Part shown: positions 20,847 to 30,031 of the stretch, in pieces
Numbering within the stretch: the first letter of the stretch is position 1
Layout: the number at the start of each line of letters is the position of its first letter
From: Candidatus Sulfotelmatobacter sp.
GTDB taxonomy: Bacteria > Acidobacteriota > Terriglobia > Terriglobales > Acidobacteriaceae
Direction of reading: 5' to 3'
Length of the DNA: 35,888 nt
Assembly: GCA_030040965.1 (NCBI GenBank)
Contig: JASHOT010000154.1
Location: 1 to 35,888 of the forward strand
Program-made: the position numbers and the translations under genes
Notes under the pieces: generated by a model
What the model was told of the DNA's origin: nothing
The model's database searches: none
The model's input: only the letters and a program-made list of their open reading frames with translations

Positions 20847-20932
20847 GGCCCCACTCAAGCCAAAACCGGGCTTCCACCCCGAATCGCGAAAGTCGCGCGG
20901 TCCGGGGACCCCCGGGCTTGAATGGGGCACCG
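20847..20932. repeat. REP-like palindrome, copy 6, interrupted
   Basis: Copy 6 of the REP family, split after CCGGGCTT by about 46 bp, after which GGGCTTGAATGGGGCACC completes the element. The insert carries its own dyad, with CCCCGAATCGCG near one end and CGCGCGGTCCGGGG near the other, and duplicates the 6 bases GGGCTT. Confidence 0.75.
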
Positions 20933-21174
20933 GGGACCATCGGACAAGGTACGGGAGTGGACTTCGGCTCGCGAGCTCGTGTACTGCGGGGTGGTGTACC
21001 ACGGGTCAGTACTCGAATGGCCGAAACGAACTTAGACTGGAAGCGGGTTAGAGGTAACTTAGCCCTCCAAACAAAAGGTCCCTGCACGCACGATTGGATG
21101 GGCTACGCCAATCCAATCGCTTGGTCGGGATGACAAGTTGTTTGAAGAGCGCTACTGATAGCGGAGAAATTTGT
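20933..21174. other. Intergenic tail with a palindrome
   Basis: No gene. A hairpin-forming GATTGGATGGGC / GCCAATCCAATC stretch lies at about 21091-21118, 57 bp before the next start. Confidence 0.4.
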
Positions 21175-21831
21175 ATGGCGACCAACCCACCGCGATCGCA
21201 AGCACCGGCCGGCGCTGCTGCCGCTGCGGCGGCAGCGCGCGAAGTCGCCACGCACAAAGTGGATACGGCTGCGGCGCCGATGCCCTCGAATGGGACGCCG
21301 AAAGTTTCAGGATATGGTCTGCCGTGCGCGAAATGCCGGCTGTACTATCCGGCAGATCTGGATGTGTGCCCGACGTGCCATCATCGCGGACGCGTGTCGC
21401 CGGTGGTGAAGCGCATTCCGCCGAAAGTTGCGCCGGCGCCGGCAGAGCCTGTGCCCGATAGCGCCGCCATCGAGCAGGAGCGCGAGGAATTTCTGCGGCA
21501 GTTCAAATCACAGCTCATCGAAGCGCACGCGGAAGTCGCGAACGGCGCCGAGGCAGTTTGCAAGCTGGCCGATCAGCACAAGGGCAATCCGGAGGAAGCG
21601 GAAGTCTGCCGGGGATGTTATGAGCGGCTGCAGGAGCGGCTGGATCTGTGCGAGGCGGCGCTGCATCTGGATCTGAAAGAGGCGGCGCAGATTATTTATG
21701 ACGCGGTGTGGGCGGATCCTTCCGATCCGAGCAAGACGTATCAGAATGCGGCCAGCGCCCTGCTGGCTGAGTTGCGCAAGCGCTGCGGGATGAATTCACT
21801 GCATGGGCCGTTTCATCCGCTGGCGCATTGA
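21175..21831 (+). CDS. Zinc-ribbon protein of unknown function
   Basis: A 218-aa protein: an Ala-rich disordered N-terminus (1-45), a zinc ribbon with C51, C54, C65 and C68 (LPCAKCRLYYP, then CPTCHH), a proline-rich linker, then a helical C-terminal domain rich in Glu and Cys (CRGCYERLQERLDLCEAALH, about 139-158). Start chosen at ATG 21175 with GGAG (21163-21166). Convergent with the small membrane gene. Family not recognised. Confidence 0.7.
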   Translation: MATNPPRSQAPAGAAAAAAAAREVATHKVDTAAAPMPSNGTPKVSGYGLPCAKCRLYYPADLDVCPTCHHRGRVSPVVKRIPPKVAPAPAEPVPDSAAIEQEREEFLRQFKSQLIEAHAEVANGAEAVCKLADQHKGNPEEAEVCRGCYERLQERLDLCEAALHLDLKEAAQIIYDAVWADPSDPSKTYQNAASALLAELRKRCGMNSLHGPFHPLAH

Positions 21832-21854
21832 GGCCCGCGTGCTAACCCAGCGCA

Positions 21855-22214
21855 TTAGCCCAGATCGAGACGCTCTCCGCAGGACGCTTTGAGCGCGTCC
21901 GAGCGTGAGTAAACGAAAAAGCAATACAGTGCAGGTCCCAGCGGGGCGCAAATCATCACGCAAAACCAGAATACCTGCATCAATCCGCTCGAGGTATCGA
22001 AGCGGAACAAAAAACACTCCATCCCGACCCCGTTGAGCGCGGTTGCCAATATGCCGAGGAGAACCAGCGCCCTAAGATATGGCACGGGCTCACCCAGGAT
22101 CGCGGCGCCGAGGGTCGCATACAAAGACAGGGAGACCAGCGCCGCAGTTTGGTAGACGAGCTTAGCTGCAGGCGAGAGAATCCATTTCTTGTCGATGAAT
22201 TGGTAGCCGTCCAT
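21855..22214 (-). CDS. Small multi-pass membrane protein
   Basis: A 119-aa protein with about four hydrophobic helices (AAKLVYQTAALVSLSLYATL, LRALVLLGILATALNGVGME, and MQVFWFCVMICAPLGPALYC with its continuation). No known family. Start at ATG 22214 is chosen because GGGGAG lies 5 bases before it; the overlapping GTG at 22217 would be only 2 bases from that site. Confidence 0.65.
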   Translation of the reverse strand: MDGYQFIDKKWILSPAAKLVYQTAALVSLSLYATLGAAILGEPVPYLRALVLLGILATALNGVGMECFLFRFDTSSGLMQVFWFCVMICAPLGPALYCFFVYSRSDALKASCGERLDLG

Positions 22215-22237
22215 CACGACTCCCCACGCCGCCGCAT

Positions 22238-22756
22238 CTATTCAACTTTGACGGCGACCCATTTCTTTCCTGCGTATAACTTGTAGCCGGCGCCATCTTC
22301 GACGAGCTTGAGAGGGACGGCGCGCTTGAGATCGGGATCGTTCTGCCACGTGGTGCTGAGCACGTCGTTGTTGGCGACATCCATGACGGCGAATTTGCCG
22401 TCGGCGGTGAAGCCGAAGCCGTACTGGCCGGGCGCGAGTTCGGCGGTGCCGAGGGTGAGCCTGGTTTCGGTGATCAGCAGCCCCTGATATTTCTGCTGGA
22501 TGGCGGTGGAGTAGCCGGAGGCATCGACCAGCGCGGCGAGAAACATCTTGCCGTCGGCGAGCTGGAATCCCACGGCGTTGCGCAGTTGCACGGGTGCTTT
22601 CTGGCCGCGATAGAAATATTCGGTGGGGACGGCTTTTTGGAGTTCGTCGGCCGTGAGCAGGTGCTTCGGTATCTCGCGCTTCATGGCCGACTGCGCGGCG
22701 GTCGGGATGGCCGCGCCGGCCAGCACGGCCAGAAGCAGTACGCGAAAAGTTTTCAT
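22238..22756 (-). CDS. Exported protein of unknown function
   Basis: A 172-aa protein with a signal peptide (MKTFRVLLLAVLAGAAIPTA) and a mature beta-rich domain. Start at ATG 22756; the longer frame to 22894 covers a repeat-like intergenic region and is not preferred. It ends 24 bp from the next gene, so the two may form an operon. No family recognised. Confidence 0.65.
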   Translation of the reverse strand: MKTFRVLLLAVLAGAAIPTAAQSAMKREIPKHLLTADELQKAVPTEYFYRGQKAPVQLRNAVGFQLADGKMFLAALVDASGYSTAIQQKYQGLLITETRLTLGTAELAPGQYGFGFTADGKFAVMDVANNDVLSTTWQNDPDLKRAVPLKLVEDGAGYKLYAGKKWVAVKVE

Positions 22757-23135
22757 GAGTGAATCCTTGAATGTGAAATGAAAAAAGAGGAACGGGAAAA
22801 TGTAATCGTTGTGGCGGCTGGGGCGCAAGGGCGGGAGCCGTCGGCGCCCCAGTTGCCAGTGCCAAGTACCCGGTACCGAGTACCGAGTGAACAACTTCCT
22901 GAGCGTAGGGCTGATGCGCGGGAAGAATTCCCTGCAGCGGCGCTTTTAGGTGCGAGGAAACAAGGGGTCCTTCGACTGCGTCTCGCCTTCGCGCTCAGCG
23001 CGAAGGCGAAACTCCGCTCAGGATGACAGAGTTGGGTGCAGGCGCTTTACATCAGAGCTAAGTGCGGGCATTTTTGGTTTGGGCGCAAGATTCGGATAGT
23101 CCGCTGGGCGGTGGTCCGCGTAGGCTTTTCTTACT
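22757..23135. repeat. Repeat-containing upstream region of ada
   Basis: About 380 bp without a gene. It holds a short tandem GTACCGAGTACCGAGT (22872-22887) and a dispersed element whose core is a perfect 10-bp stem GCCTTCGCGC-TCA-GCGCGAAGGC (22985-23007), ending in CTCAGGATGAC. The latter family matches those after dnaG. Confidence 0.7.
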
Positions 23136-24305
23136 ATGACAAGCAATGCCATACTCGAAAACGAAATGTTGAATGAGATGTCGCGCACGATGAACTCGCG
23201 GCCCGAGCAGTTGAGGGCGCCTTCACGCGGTGGAGTGGAGTCAATGGCCGGGCGGTCTTCAGGAGAAGACCGGCGCTGGCAGGCGGTGATGGCGCGGGAT
23301 CGGGCGCAGGACGGGCAGTTTGTCTTTGCGGTTGCGACCACCGGCGTCTATTGCCGGCCGTCGTGCGCGGCGAGGCGGCCGCGGCGGGAGAATGTCCGAT
23401 TCTTTTTGACGACGGACGAGGCCGAACGCGCGGGATATCGGGCGTGTTTGCGCTGCCATCCGAAATCTGTGGGCAATGGCGAATCGGATGCGATGAAGGC
23501 GGTGTGCCGGTTCATCGAGCAGCATCTCGATGAGCCGCTGACCCTCGAGCGACTGGGCCGCGAATTTGAGCAGAGTCCGTTTCATTTGCAGCGGCGGTTC
23601 AAGGCGGCGGTCGGGATTACGCCGCGCGAGTACGCCGACTCGTGCCGGCTGCGGCTGTTGAAGCGCAATCTGCAGGCGGGGGATTCGGTGACGCGCGCCA
23701 TGTATGACGCGGGCTATGGATCGAGCAGCCGGTTATACGAACGAACGGCTTCGCAACTGGGAATGACTCCGGAAAAATATCGGCGCGGGGCGATCGCGGC
23801 GACCATTCGTTACACGTGCGCCGACTCGCCGTTGGGGCGCATGCTGGTGGCGGCGACGGAGCGGGGAATTTGCGCGATCCAGTTTGGGCGCAGCGATGGA
23901 GAGTTGCTGGAGGGATTGAAGCGCGAGTTTCCTTTTGCCGCGCGCAAAGCGGACGATGGTGGACTGAAGACGTGGGTGCGGGAGTTGCTTGCGCATATGC
24001 AGGGGAAGAAATTGAGTTCGGCGCTGCCGCTCGATATCCGCGCGACGGCGTTTCAGCGCAAGGTGTGGCGACATTTGCAGTCGATTCCGTTCGGCGCGAC
24101 GAAGTCGTACAGCCAGGTGGCGAAGGCGATCGGCAGGCCGAGCGCGACGCGGGCGGTGGCGCGGGCGTGCGCGACGAATCCGGTGGCGGTCGAGATTCCG
24201 TGCCACCGTGTGGTGCGCGAGGATGGCAGCATGGGAGGGTATCGGTGGGGGATGGAGCGGAAGAAGGCGTTGCTGGAGATGGAGGGGATGGAGGGGAGGG
24301 CGTAG
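23136..24305 (+). CDS. ada: Ada-type bifunctional alkylation repair protein / regulator
   Basis: Methyl-phosphotriester and O6-alkylguanine repair protein that also acts as a transcription factor. The N-terminal Ada zinc domain has YCRPSC (C73, C77) and CLRC (C104, C107). A helix-turn-helix AraC region follows (LERLGREFEQSPFHLQRRFK, 137-156). The C-terminal methyltransferase has the suicide cysteine C356 in IPCHRVV. Length 389 aa is a full Ada. The first ATG is listed; ATGs at 23166 or 23178 are also possible, since no ribosome binding site decides. The gene stands alone, and its own promoter is expected to be self-activated by the methylated protein; no Ada box was identified. Confidence 0.92.
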   Translation: MTSNAILENEMLNEMSRTMNSRPEQLRAPSRGGVESMAGRSSGEDRRWQAVMARDRAQDGQFVFAVATTGVYCRPSCAARRPRRENVRFFLTTDEAERAGYRACLRCHPKSVGNGESDAMKAVCRFIEQHLDEPLTLERLGREFEQSPFHLQRRFKAAVGITPREYADSCRLRLLKRNLQAGDSVTRAMYDAGYGSSSRLYERTASQLGMTPEKYRRGAIAATIRYTCADSPLGRMLVAATERGICAIQFGRSDGELLEGLKREFPFAARKADDGGLKTWVRELLAHMQGKKLSSALPLDIRATAFQRKVWRHLQSIPFGATKSYSQVAKAIGRPSATRAVARACATNPVAVEIPCHRVVREDGSMGGYRWGMERKKALLEMEGMEGRA

Positions 24306-24326
24306 CGTTGTTGATCGGATGTGCAA

Positions 24327-24427
24327 TGCCCACCCTCTCGCGAAGAGCGCGAGAAGGGTGGGGCAACCACGTTTTGTGTCACCAGAATCCCCACTCAAGC
24401 CAGAAGCGGGCTTGAATGGGGCACCCG
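24327..24427. repeat. Two adjacent palindromic repeats after ada
   Basis: A CCCACCCTCTCGC / GCGAGAAGGGTGGGGC element (24327-24367) followed by REP-family copy 7 (24388-24427). Both lie between the convergent ada and the next reverse-strand gene. Confidence 0.85.
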
Positions 24428-24435
24428 ATTGGGAT

Positions 24436-24885
24436 CTAGTGGTGCCCGCCGTGTGCAGCGGCATGGCCACCACGATATCCGGGGAGGGCATGCTCAGCCT
24501 CGCCTGGATGAGGAGCGGGGCCTACGTTGCCTCGCCCATCCCGCGCCTCGTTTGCCTGGAAGTGGTTGAAGCGCTCGGCCCCGCGCGGCGGCAACGGTCC
24601 GTTGTAACCGTGATGAGGATCGAAGCGGTTATCGACATGTCCGTAGAAGCCGTGAGGGCCGTGAAACCATGGACCTGCTCCAATGAATACCCCACCAACA
24701 AACCAATCAGGCCCGTAGTAGCCGTAAGGAGCACAGTCGTACGGGGCATAGTCGAAGTATCCGTAAGGACATATGGGAGCCGGTCCGATGTTTACGCCAA
24801 CGGCGACCTGAGCTTGCGCCACAGATGCAGAGCATAAAAAGCCAGCTACGAGAACTGCGAAAGCAAGTGCGCTGATTTTGAACAT
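24436..24885 (-). CDS. Exported Gly/Tyr/His-rich protein
   Basis: A 149-aa protein with a signal peptide (MFKISALAFAVLVAGFLCSA), then a low-complexity region rich in Pro, Gly, Tyr and His (PICPYGYFDYAPYDCAPYGY), and a C-terminal His/Gly tail (GGHAAAHGGHH). A strong AAGGAGGAA ribosome binding site precedes the ATG. The composition suggests a secreted or surface protein, perhaps metal-binding through the histidines. No family recognised. Confidence 0.65.
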   Translation of the reverse strand: MFKISALAFAVLVAGFLCSASVAQAQVAVGVNIGPAPICPYGYFDYAPYDCAPYGYYGPDWFVGGVFIGAGPWFHGPHGFYGHVDNRFDPHHGYNGPLPPRGAERFNHFQANEARDGRGNVGPAPHPGEAEHALPGYRGGHAAAHGGHH

Positions 24886-25242
24886 GATTCCTCCTTCATG
24901 CGTTTATTTCGCTTTGGGACAGTCTGAGGGCAGCATAATACCGGGAATAAGAAATGGGCAATCGCTGGAAGTTGACTGATGTGAATCTAGCGCAAGCATT
25001 CCCTGTCTAATTCGCCGTGAACGACGGAAAAAACTTTGCCTGGTTTTAGCGAGCAAAGCTGGGACAGGGGTTTGCGGGAATGCCCACCCTCTCGCAAGGG
25101 ACGCGAGAAGGGTGGGGCAACCGGGTGGGGCAACCGGGTATAGGAACACCTCGATGTGAAATTCGGTCTCGAAATTTCCCACTCAAGCCAAAGGCGGACT
25201 TGAATGTGGCACCCGGCACTGCTCCAGATGTTAACCCCGATC
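24886..25242. repeat. Intergenic interval with two repeats
   Basis: No gene. Contains a CCCACCCTCTCGC family repeat (25080-25121, with the GGGTGGGGCAACC end duplicated in tandem) and REP-family copy 8 (25177-25214), which has diverged in one arm (GAATGTGGC). Confidence 0.75.
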
Positions 25243-26673
25243 TCATCCATTGCCGGAGTCGCCTAAAGAGCTCGGTTCACCTGGAACGGATCTGGTTACG
25301 ACGAGCCAATTCAGAAAAGCGACGGCGACGGCGGCGATGAGGATGAGGGATTTGTTGTATTCGATTTGGGTGAGCAGTCCAGCACAGACGACAACGCCGA
25401 GAATAGCGATAAATGTTCCGGCGGGCAGACGGAAGACGGCGTGCGCGGATTCTGTTTCCCGCAATTCTTTTCCCGGAAAATCTTCCCGCAGATCTTTTTT
25501 CTGCGACCTTTTTCCCTGCAAGTCTTTTCTTCGCAGAACCGGAAGCGCGGCGCAGAGCACGCCGTAGTAGAAGAGGCGCGATCCGGCTGAGAGAGTGGCG
25601 TTGCCGGCGAAATTGCCGAACACGGCGAGCACCCATACCACGAGGGCAAAAACGAAGATCGAAAAATAGGGGGTGCGGAAACGCGCGTGGATGGCGGCGA
25701 ACCAGGAAGGGAAGTCTCGGCGCTCGGCGAGAGCGAAGGTGAGGCGTGGCGTAGCGAGCATGTTTCCGCTGAGATATCCGTAGGTGGAAAATAGCGCGCC
25801 CAGGGCGATCAGCGCGGCGCCGCCGTGGCCGATGGCGATGCGGGCGACGTCGGCGAGAGGGCGGGTGCTGTGCGCGGGATCGGGAAGAACTCCGACGACG
25901 ACCCACTGAATGATTCCGTAGATGACGGCGCAGGTGACGAGCGCGGTGAACAGGCCGAAGGGCATGTCGCGGCGGGGATCTTTGGCCTCGCCGGCGGAGA
26001 CGAGCGCGGCCTCGAAGCCTCCGTAGGCGAAGACGAGCAGGACCATGGAGCGGGCCCAGGCGTGGCTGGCGGTGGAGATGTGGTCCTGGGGAACGAGGTG
26101 ATGGGTGGAGATGAGATACCAAGCGCCGGCGATGGAGACCAGGCCGAGGGCTCCGAGTTTGGCGATGGTGAAGAGGTTGCTGACGCCGGTTCCGGCGCGC
26201 ACGCCGCGAAAATTGATGGCGGCGAGAATTCCGATGAGCACGGTGAGGATGACGAGTTTCGCCGCGGGCTTGGTGGCGTCGGGCCAGAATTCTCCGAGAT
26301 AGGTGACGAACAAATTGGCGTTGGCGGCCGAGGCGGTGAGGCGCACGAACCAGAGAAGCCATCCGACCTGTATGCCCATGAAGCGCCCGAAGGCTTCGCG
26401 GGCGTAGAGATAAGGACCGCCGGTCTGGTGAAAGCGCGAGGAAACTTCCGCGACCGAGGCCATGATGACGCCCATGGCCGCGGCGGCGAGGAGTACGGCG
26501 AGGATGGAGGCGCGGCCCAGAAGCGCGGCGATGATGGAGGGTAGTCCGAAGACGCCGCTGCCGATGATGCAGTTGACGATGAGCGCGGCGAGGCTCCAGC
26601 GGCCGATGGCGCGGACCAGACCTTCGGAGGATGTTGGCGCGAGAGTTGGATTCGCCAGCTGGGTTTCAGTCAC
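25243..26673 (-). CDS. APC-family amino acid permease
   Basis: A 476-aa secondary transporter of the APC superfamily with about 12 hydrophobic helices. The first helix has the conserved GSGVFGLPS substrate motif (about residue 39), and FAYGGFEAAL sits in a later helix. GTG start at 26673. Odd feature: between helices 10 and 11 lies a charged segment (KDLQGKRSQKKDLREDF, then PGKELRETES) that looks like an expansion of short repeats. Substrate cannot be assigned. It is followed by no partner gene. Confidence 0.88.
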   Translation of the reverse strand: MTETQLANPTLAPTSSEGLVRAIGRWSLAALIVNCIIGSGVFGLPSIIAALLGRASILAVLLAAAAMGVIMASVAEVSSRFHQTGGPYLYAREAFGRFMGIQVGWLLWFVRLTASAANANLFVTYLGEFWPDATKPAAKLVILTVLIGILAAINFRGVRAGTGVSNLFTIAKLGALGLVSIAGAWYLISTHHLVPQDHISTASHAWARSMVLLVFAYGGFEAALVSAGEAKDPRRDMPFGLFTALVTCAVIYGIIQWVVVGVLPDPAHSTRPLADVARIAIGHGGAALIALGALFSTYGYLSGNMLATPRLTFALAERRDFPSWFAAIHARFRTPYFSIFVFALVVWVLAVFGNFAGNATLSAGSRLFYYGVLCAALPVLRRKDLQGKRSQKKDLREDFPGKELRETESAHAVFRLPAGTFIAILGVVVCAGLLTQIEYNKSLILIAAVAVAFLNWLVVTRSVPGEPSSLGDSGNG

Positions 26674-26957
26674 CGCGATTTTGTATCACAAACGGCTCTG
26701 GATTGGGCGTGATGGATGGGGACAAGGGCCACAAAGCAGTCTTGCACAGGGCAGTGACTTCCGGTCCGATAGCAGGTGCACTAACGAGTGGCGCAGGAAG
26801 CAAACCGGGAGTGAAGGAGTTGAGAAGCGTGCGATCCCGCGGAAAGCCGCGTCCAGAGCGGAGTTTGGCATGGTGACCTTGGCGCAGACCAAAGTAATCC
26901 GAGAATTACGAAAGCGCATGCCCGTGGGACATCTACAAGCGGGGCTTTGCCGATGAG
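26674..26957. other. Intergenic region
   Basis: About 284 bp with no recognisable gene, repeat or RNA; it probably holds the promoters of the flanking divergent genes. Confidence 0.35.
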
Positions 26958-27365
26958 ATGTTGGGACGGCGGACAAGAATGGCCAAAGACGACATGGACG
27001 ATCTGCATCTACGCATTGCGCGAGTCACGGAAGATTTGCGCACGATCCAGCAGGAGCTCAACTGCGCTGCCATGCAGGCGCCGAGCGATCCGGAGCTGAT
27101 GGAGGCGCTCAATTCGCTCTCGGAGACCGAGCCGATCGAGAACCTGCGCTGCGCGCTCGATCAGATGAGACATTTTTTGTGGTTCTATTCGCAGGTGATG
27201 AACAACGAGCCGGAGCTGGGAGACAAGCTGCGGCAATCGGCGCCGAAGACGGCGAGCGATGAGACGCCAAAGCTGGAGAATTCTTTTCTCGATCAGCTCT
27301 CGCGGGCTGATGAGATGATCCTGCTGCATCACATGGCGCAGGCCAAGCAGAGAAAGCCGAATTAG
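26958..27365 (+). CDS. Conserved helical protein of unknown function
   Basis: A 135-aa mostly helical protein, charged and leucine-rich (LHLRIARVTEDLRTIQQELN). Another ATG at 26979 (MAKDDMDD) would shorten it by 7 residues. No family recognised. Not clearly part of an operon. Confidence 0.55.
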   Translation: MLGRRTRMAKDDMDDLHLRIARVTEDLRTIQQELNCAAMQAPSDPELMEALNSLSETEPIENLRCALDQMRHFLWFYSQVMNNEPELGDKLRQSAPKTASDETPKLENSFLDQLSRADEMILLHHMAQAKQRKPN

Positions 27366-27396
27366 AGGGTTTTTCCCTGCGCGTGTGGACTACGAA

Positions 27397-27418
27397 CCTC
27401 AGCGGCTAAAGCCGCGCC
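27397..27418. repeat. CTAAAG-centred palindrome
   Basis: CCTCAGCGGCTAAAGCCGCG: GCGGC and GCCGC arms around TAAA. Same family as at 17085-17097, 17184-17197 and 18991-19003. It lies between convergent genes. Confidence 0.6.
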
Positions 27419-27494
27419 TTTTCAAAGCACGTTTCCAAACAAAGAAAACGAATTGACTCGCCAGTGGACTACGGGGAGTGTCGCTGGATCCGAA

Positions 27495-28100
27495 TTACTG
27501 TGGCGAAGCTCCCTTGCTCGCGTCCTCCAGCGCCTGCTTCAGTTCGGGGTGTTCGGCAAGAACCTCCTCCATAGAATCGCGCCCCACTCCTTCGCCCCAC
27601 TTTCTCCCGTTTTCTTGCAATTCTGACACCAGCTTGGGCATGACGGATAAAGTCTTCTTGCCGAGCGGAGTGGAATAGTAGGCGGTCAAACCCTTGATCT
27701 CGTCGTCGGTGAAATATTTGTCGTAGATGGGAACGGCGAGGGTCTTGATCACGTTGGCATCGACTTTCGATTGAAACTTGGCAAAGAACAGGTCGAGCAG
27801 GCGCTCGCGGTAGTCGCCCGGAGGAAGCGAGCTCATCATGAGGGGACGCAGGTTCTTTCCCATGTCGGCGATCATCTGGGTGGATAGTTGAGCGGCGCCG
27901 CTGATCTCGATCAGTTTGGCAATGTCGGCGGCCTTGACGGGATCGATTTGTGACTGCGCGGCCGGAGCGGTTGCGTCCGGCGCGGTTTTTGTCGACGGTG
28001 CGGACTGCGCAGACGGAGCAGCTTGTGGGGCAGAGTTCTGGGCCTGGGTACAGATTGCGGCCAACAGCAAGATGAGAGCGAGGCGAGCGGGAGATTTCAT
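27495..28100 (-). CDS. Exported DUF2059 protein
   Basis: A 201-aa protein with a signal peptide (MKSPARLALILLLAAICTQA), a Pro/Ala/Ser-rich linker (22-50), then a DUF2059 domain of about 130 aa (IAKLIEISGAAQLSTQMI, then YDKYFTDDEIKGLTAYYSTP). GAGGAAT precedes the ATG. Function unknown. It lies 57 bp downstream of nagA on the same strand and may share its transcript. Confidence 0.82.
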   Translation of the reverse strand: MKSPARLALILLLAAICTQAQNSAPQAAPSAQSAPSTKTAPDATAPAAQSQIDPVKAADIAKLIEISGAAQLSTQMIADMGKNLRPLMMSSLPPGDYRERLLDLFFAKFQSKVDANVIKTLAVPIYDKYFTDDEIKGLTAYYSTPLGKKTLSVMPKLVSELQENGRKWGEGVGRDSMEEVLAEHPELKQALEDASKGASPQ

Positions 28101-28157
28101 GATTCCTCGTTTCGTTGAAAAACGTTCGTGAAGACGTGGAAATTGTTGATGGCCGGT

Positions 28158-29309
28158 TCAAAGGCCGCGAACGAATGTTTTCTGCACCTCTCCGTTGGGC
28201 GAGAGCACGACGAAATTGGCCTCGGCGCCAACGGTGAGCGTTCCGATAGAGCCGCCCAGGCCCACGGCGCTGGCGGCGTTAAGGGTCGCGGCGCGGACGG
28301 CGTTGCGCAGGCTCCAGCAGGAAAATTTGGTCACGTTGCGCACGGCGCGATCCATGGTGAGCACGCTGCCGGCGAGACTTCCGTTGGAGGTGCACTTACC
28401 GTCTTTCACGTCGACTTCGATGGGGCCGAGTTGATAGCGGCCGTCGGGCATGCCAGTGGCGGCAATCGCGTCGGTGATGAGCACGGCGCGGTCGACTCCC
28501 TTGGCGTCAAGAAAAAGCTGGACAACCTGAGGCGCGACGTGGATGCCGTCGACGATCATGTCGGCGGTGAGGCGGTCGTCGGTGAGGACTTCGGCAATGA
28601 TGCCGGGATCGCGATGATCGAGCGGGCGCATGGCATTGAAAGTGTGGGTGGCGTGGCGGGCGCCGGCGTTAACCGCCTGCTGGGCCGTGGGTGCGTCGGA
28701 GTCGGAGTGTCCGATGCTGACGCAGACGTTGCGGCGAGCGGCTTCGGCGATGACCTCCATTGCACCGGGGAGTTCGGGAGCGATCGTCAGAACGCGAACG
28801 TGGCCGCGGGCGGCCTGCCAGAGGCGATCGAAAGTGGCGACGGTGGGAGCAATGAGATTTTCCGGCGGATGAACGCCCCGGCGCTTGTGGCTGAGAAAAG
28901 GTCCTTCGAGGTGAATGCCGAGAGGACGGGACTCGGCGGCGTTGCCGGGTTGCGCGGCGCCTTCGATGGCGTCTGCGAGGCGATTGAGCGCGGTACAAGT
29001 CGCGTCGAGCGGAGCAGCGACGGTGGTGGGGAAATATCCGGTAACTCCGTGAGAGGCGAGGAATTTGCCGAGGCGTGGGAGTTCTGAAGGCTCGGCGCGC
29101 ATGAGATCGAGGCCGGCACCGCCATGAATGTGAATGTCGATGAAGCCGGGAGCGAGGATGGCATCGCCGAAGTCGGTGGCGGGGCCGGAGGTGGTCTTCT
29201 CCGTGCGCGAAGAGATTTCGACGATACGGCCGTCTTCGACGACGACGAGGGGATGCTCGATCTCGTCGAGCGGCGTGTAGAGGCGGCGGGCGGCGAATAG
29301 AGTTTTCAT
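28158..29309 (-). CDS. nagA: N-acetylglucosamine-6-phosphate deacetylase
   Basis: Amidohydrolase that removes acetate from GlcNAc-6-P, feeding amino-sugar catabolism and peptidoglycan recycling. Metal and substrate residues are visible: H60 and H62 (FIDIHIHGG), HLEGPF with E135, H201 (SIGHSD), H222 (ATHTFNAMRPL), H257 (DGIHVAP) and D280 (LITDAI). Length 383 aa is normal. No nagB or PTS gene is adjacent. Start at ATG 29309 has no clear ribosome binding site but begins at a typical N-terminus (MKTLFAARRLYTP). Confidence 0.93.
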   Translation of the reverse strand: MKTLFAARRLYTPLDEIEHPLVVVEDGRIVEISSRTEKTTSGPATDFGDAILAPGFIDIHIHGGAGLDLMRAEPSELPRLGKFLASHGVTGYFPTTVAAPLDATCTALNRLADAIEGAAQPGNAAESRPLGIHLEGPFLSHKRRGVHPPENLIAPTVATFDRLWQAARGHVRVLTIAPELPGAMEVIAEAARRNVCVSIGHSDSDAPTAQQAVNAGARHATHTFNAMRPLDHRDPGIIAEVLTDDRLTADMIVDGIHVAPQVVQLFLDAKGVDRAVLITDAIAATGMPDGRYQLGPIEVDVKDGKCTSNGSLAGSVLTMDRAVRNVTKFSCWSLRNAVRAATLNAASAVGLGGSIGTLTVGAEANFVVLSPNGEVQKTFVRGL

Positions 29310-29477
29310 GATCGAGTGACAAACGAACCGGTCATGTACCTGAACGAATTCAGGCTACTAAACGAATTGAGATCAGTTCAAAGAAAGCGCACTTCTAATT
29401 TAGATCACTCTTAGATCGCTTCAATAAAGATTGGGCCGCAGCGCATGTCCTGCGGACCCGGGAAGAACACGCCCTGT

Positions 29478-29483
29478 TATAAT
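29478..29483 (+). promoter_or_regulatory. Candidate -10 element of the tRNA-Pro promoter
   Basis: TATAAT, 60 bp before the tRNA gene. No good -35 is seen at the right spacing, so this is tentative. Confidence 0.35.
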
Positions 29484-29543
29484 GCTCAAGATATTCTGGT
29501 TACGCAAGACGCGCGCAGTTCCTCCTGTGTTTTGCGGCAAAGT

Positions 29544-29622
<79 letters not shown>

Positions 29623-30031
29623 TCAACATACAATCTCTCAAAGGCCCAAGAAACTGACCACCTGGTAGAGCACCAGGGGGTCACTTTCATATTCGCGGCT
29701 AATGCATCCAGAGACTTACAACGACGAGTTTCGAAGCGGACTTGGGAAGCATTCGATAAAGGGGAGGCTTACGCAAAAAGGGTTTACATCCTTCCAGCAG
29801 CGAACGCAATGTCTGGACATGTCGGCGCTTCCGCAGTTGGGGCTTACTTGTGCGGAACATCAGATTACATGGATAGCTGACAATCCATGAACATGGTTTG
29901 GTTCGTTTCATCAGAAGCGCCTTCGACGAAGCGGCCCCAATTCTTCTTTCGCATGGCCGCGGGAAATGTATGAGATCGATCGAACTGATGTTTCCTCTTG
30001 ACGGTTACTTCGCAAAATGCGAATATGTTAA
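29623..30031. other. Gene-free stretch at island left end
   Basis: About 410 bp. It contains the tRNA-fragment palindrome (29657-29682). Short open frames exist, but none has a recognisable domain or convincing start. Confidence 0.4.
29657..29682. repeat. Truncated tRNA-Pro relic
   Basis: CCTGGTAGAGCACCAGGGGGTC matches the D-arm and variable region of the tRNA, with exactly 12 bases (CTGGTTCGGGAC, most of the anticodon arm) removed. With GACC before it, it forms a GACCACCTGGT / ACCAGGGGGTC hairpin. Confidence 0.65.
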
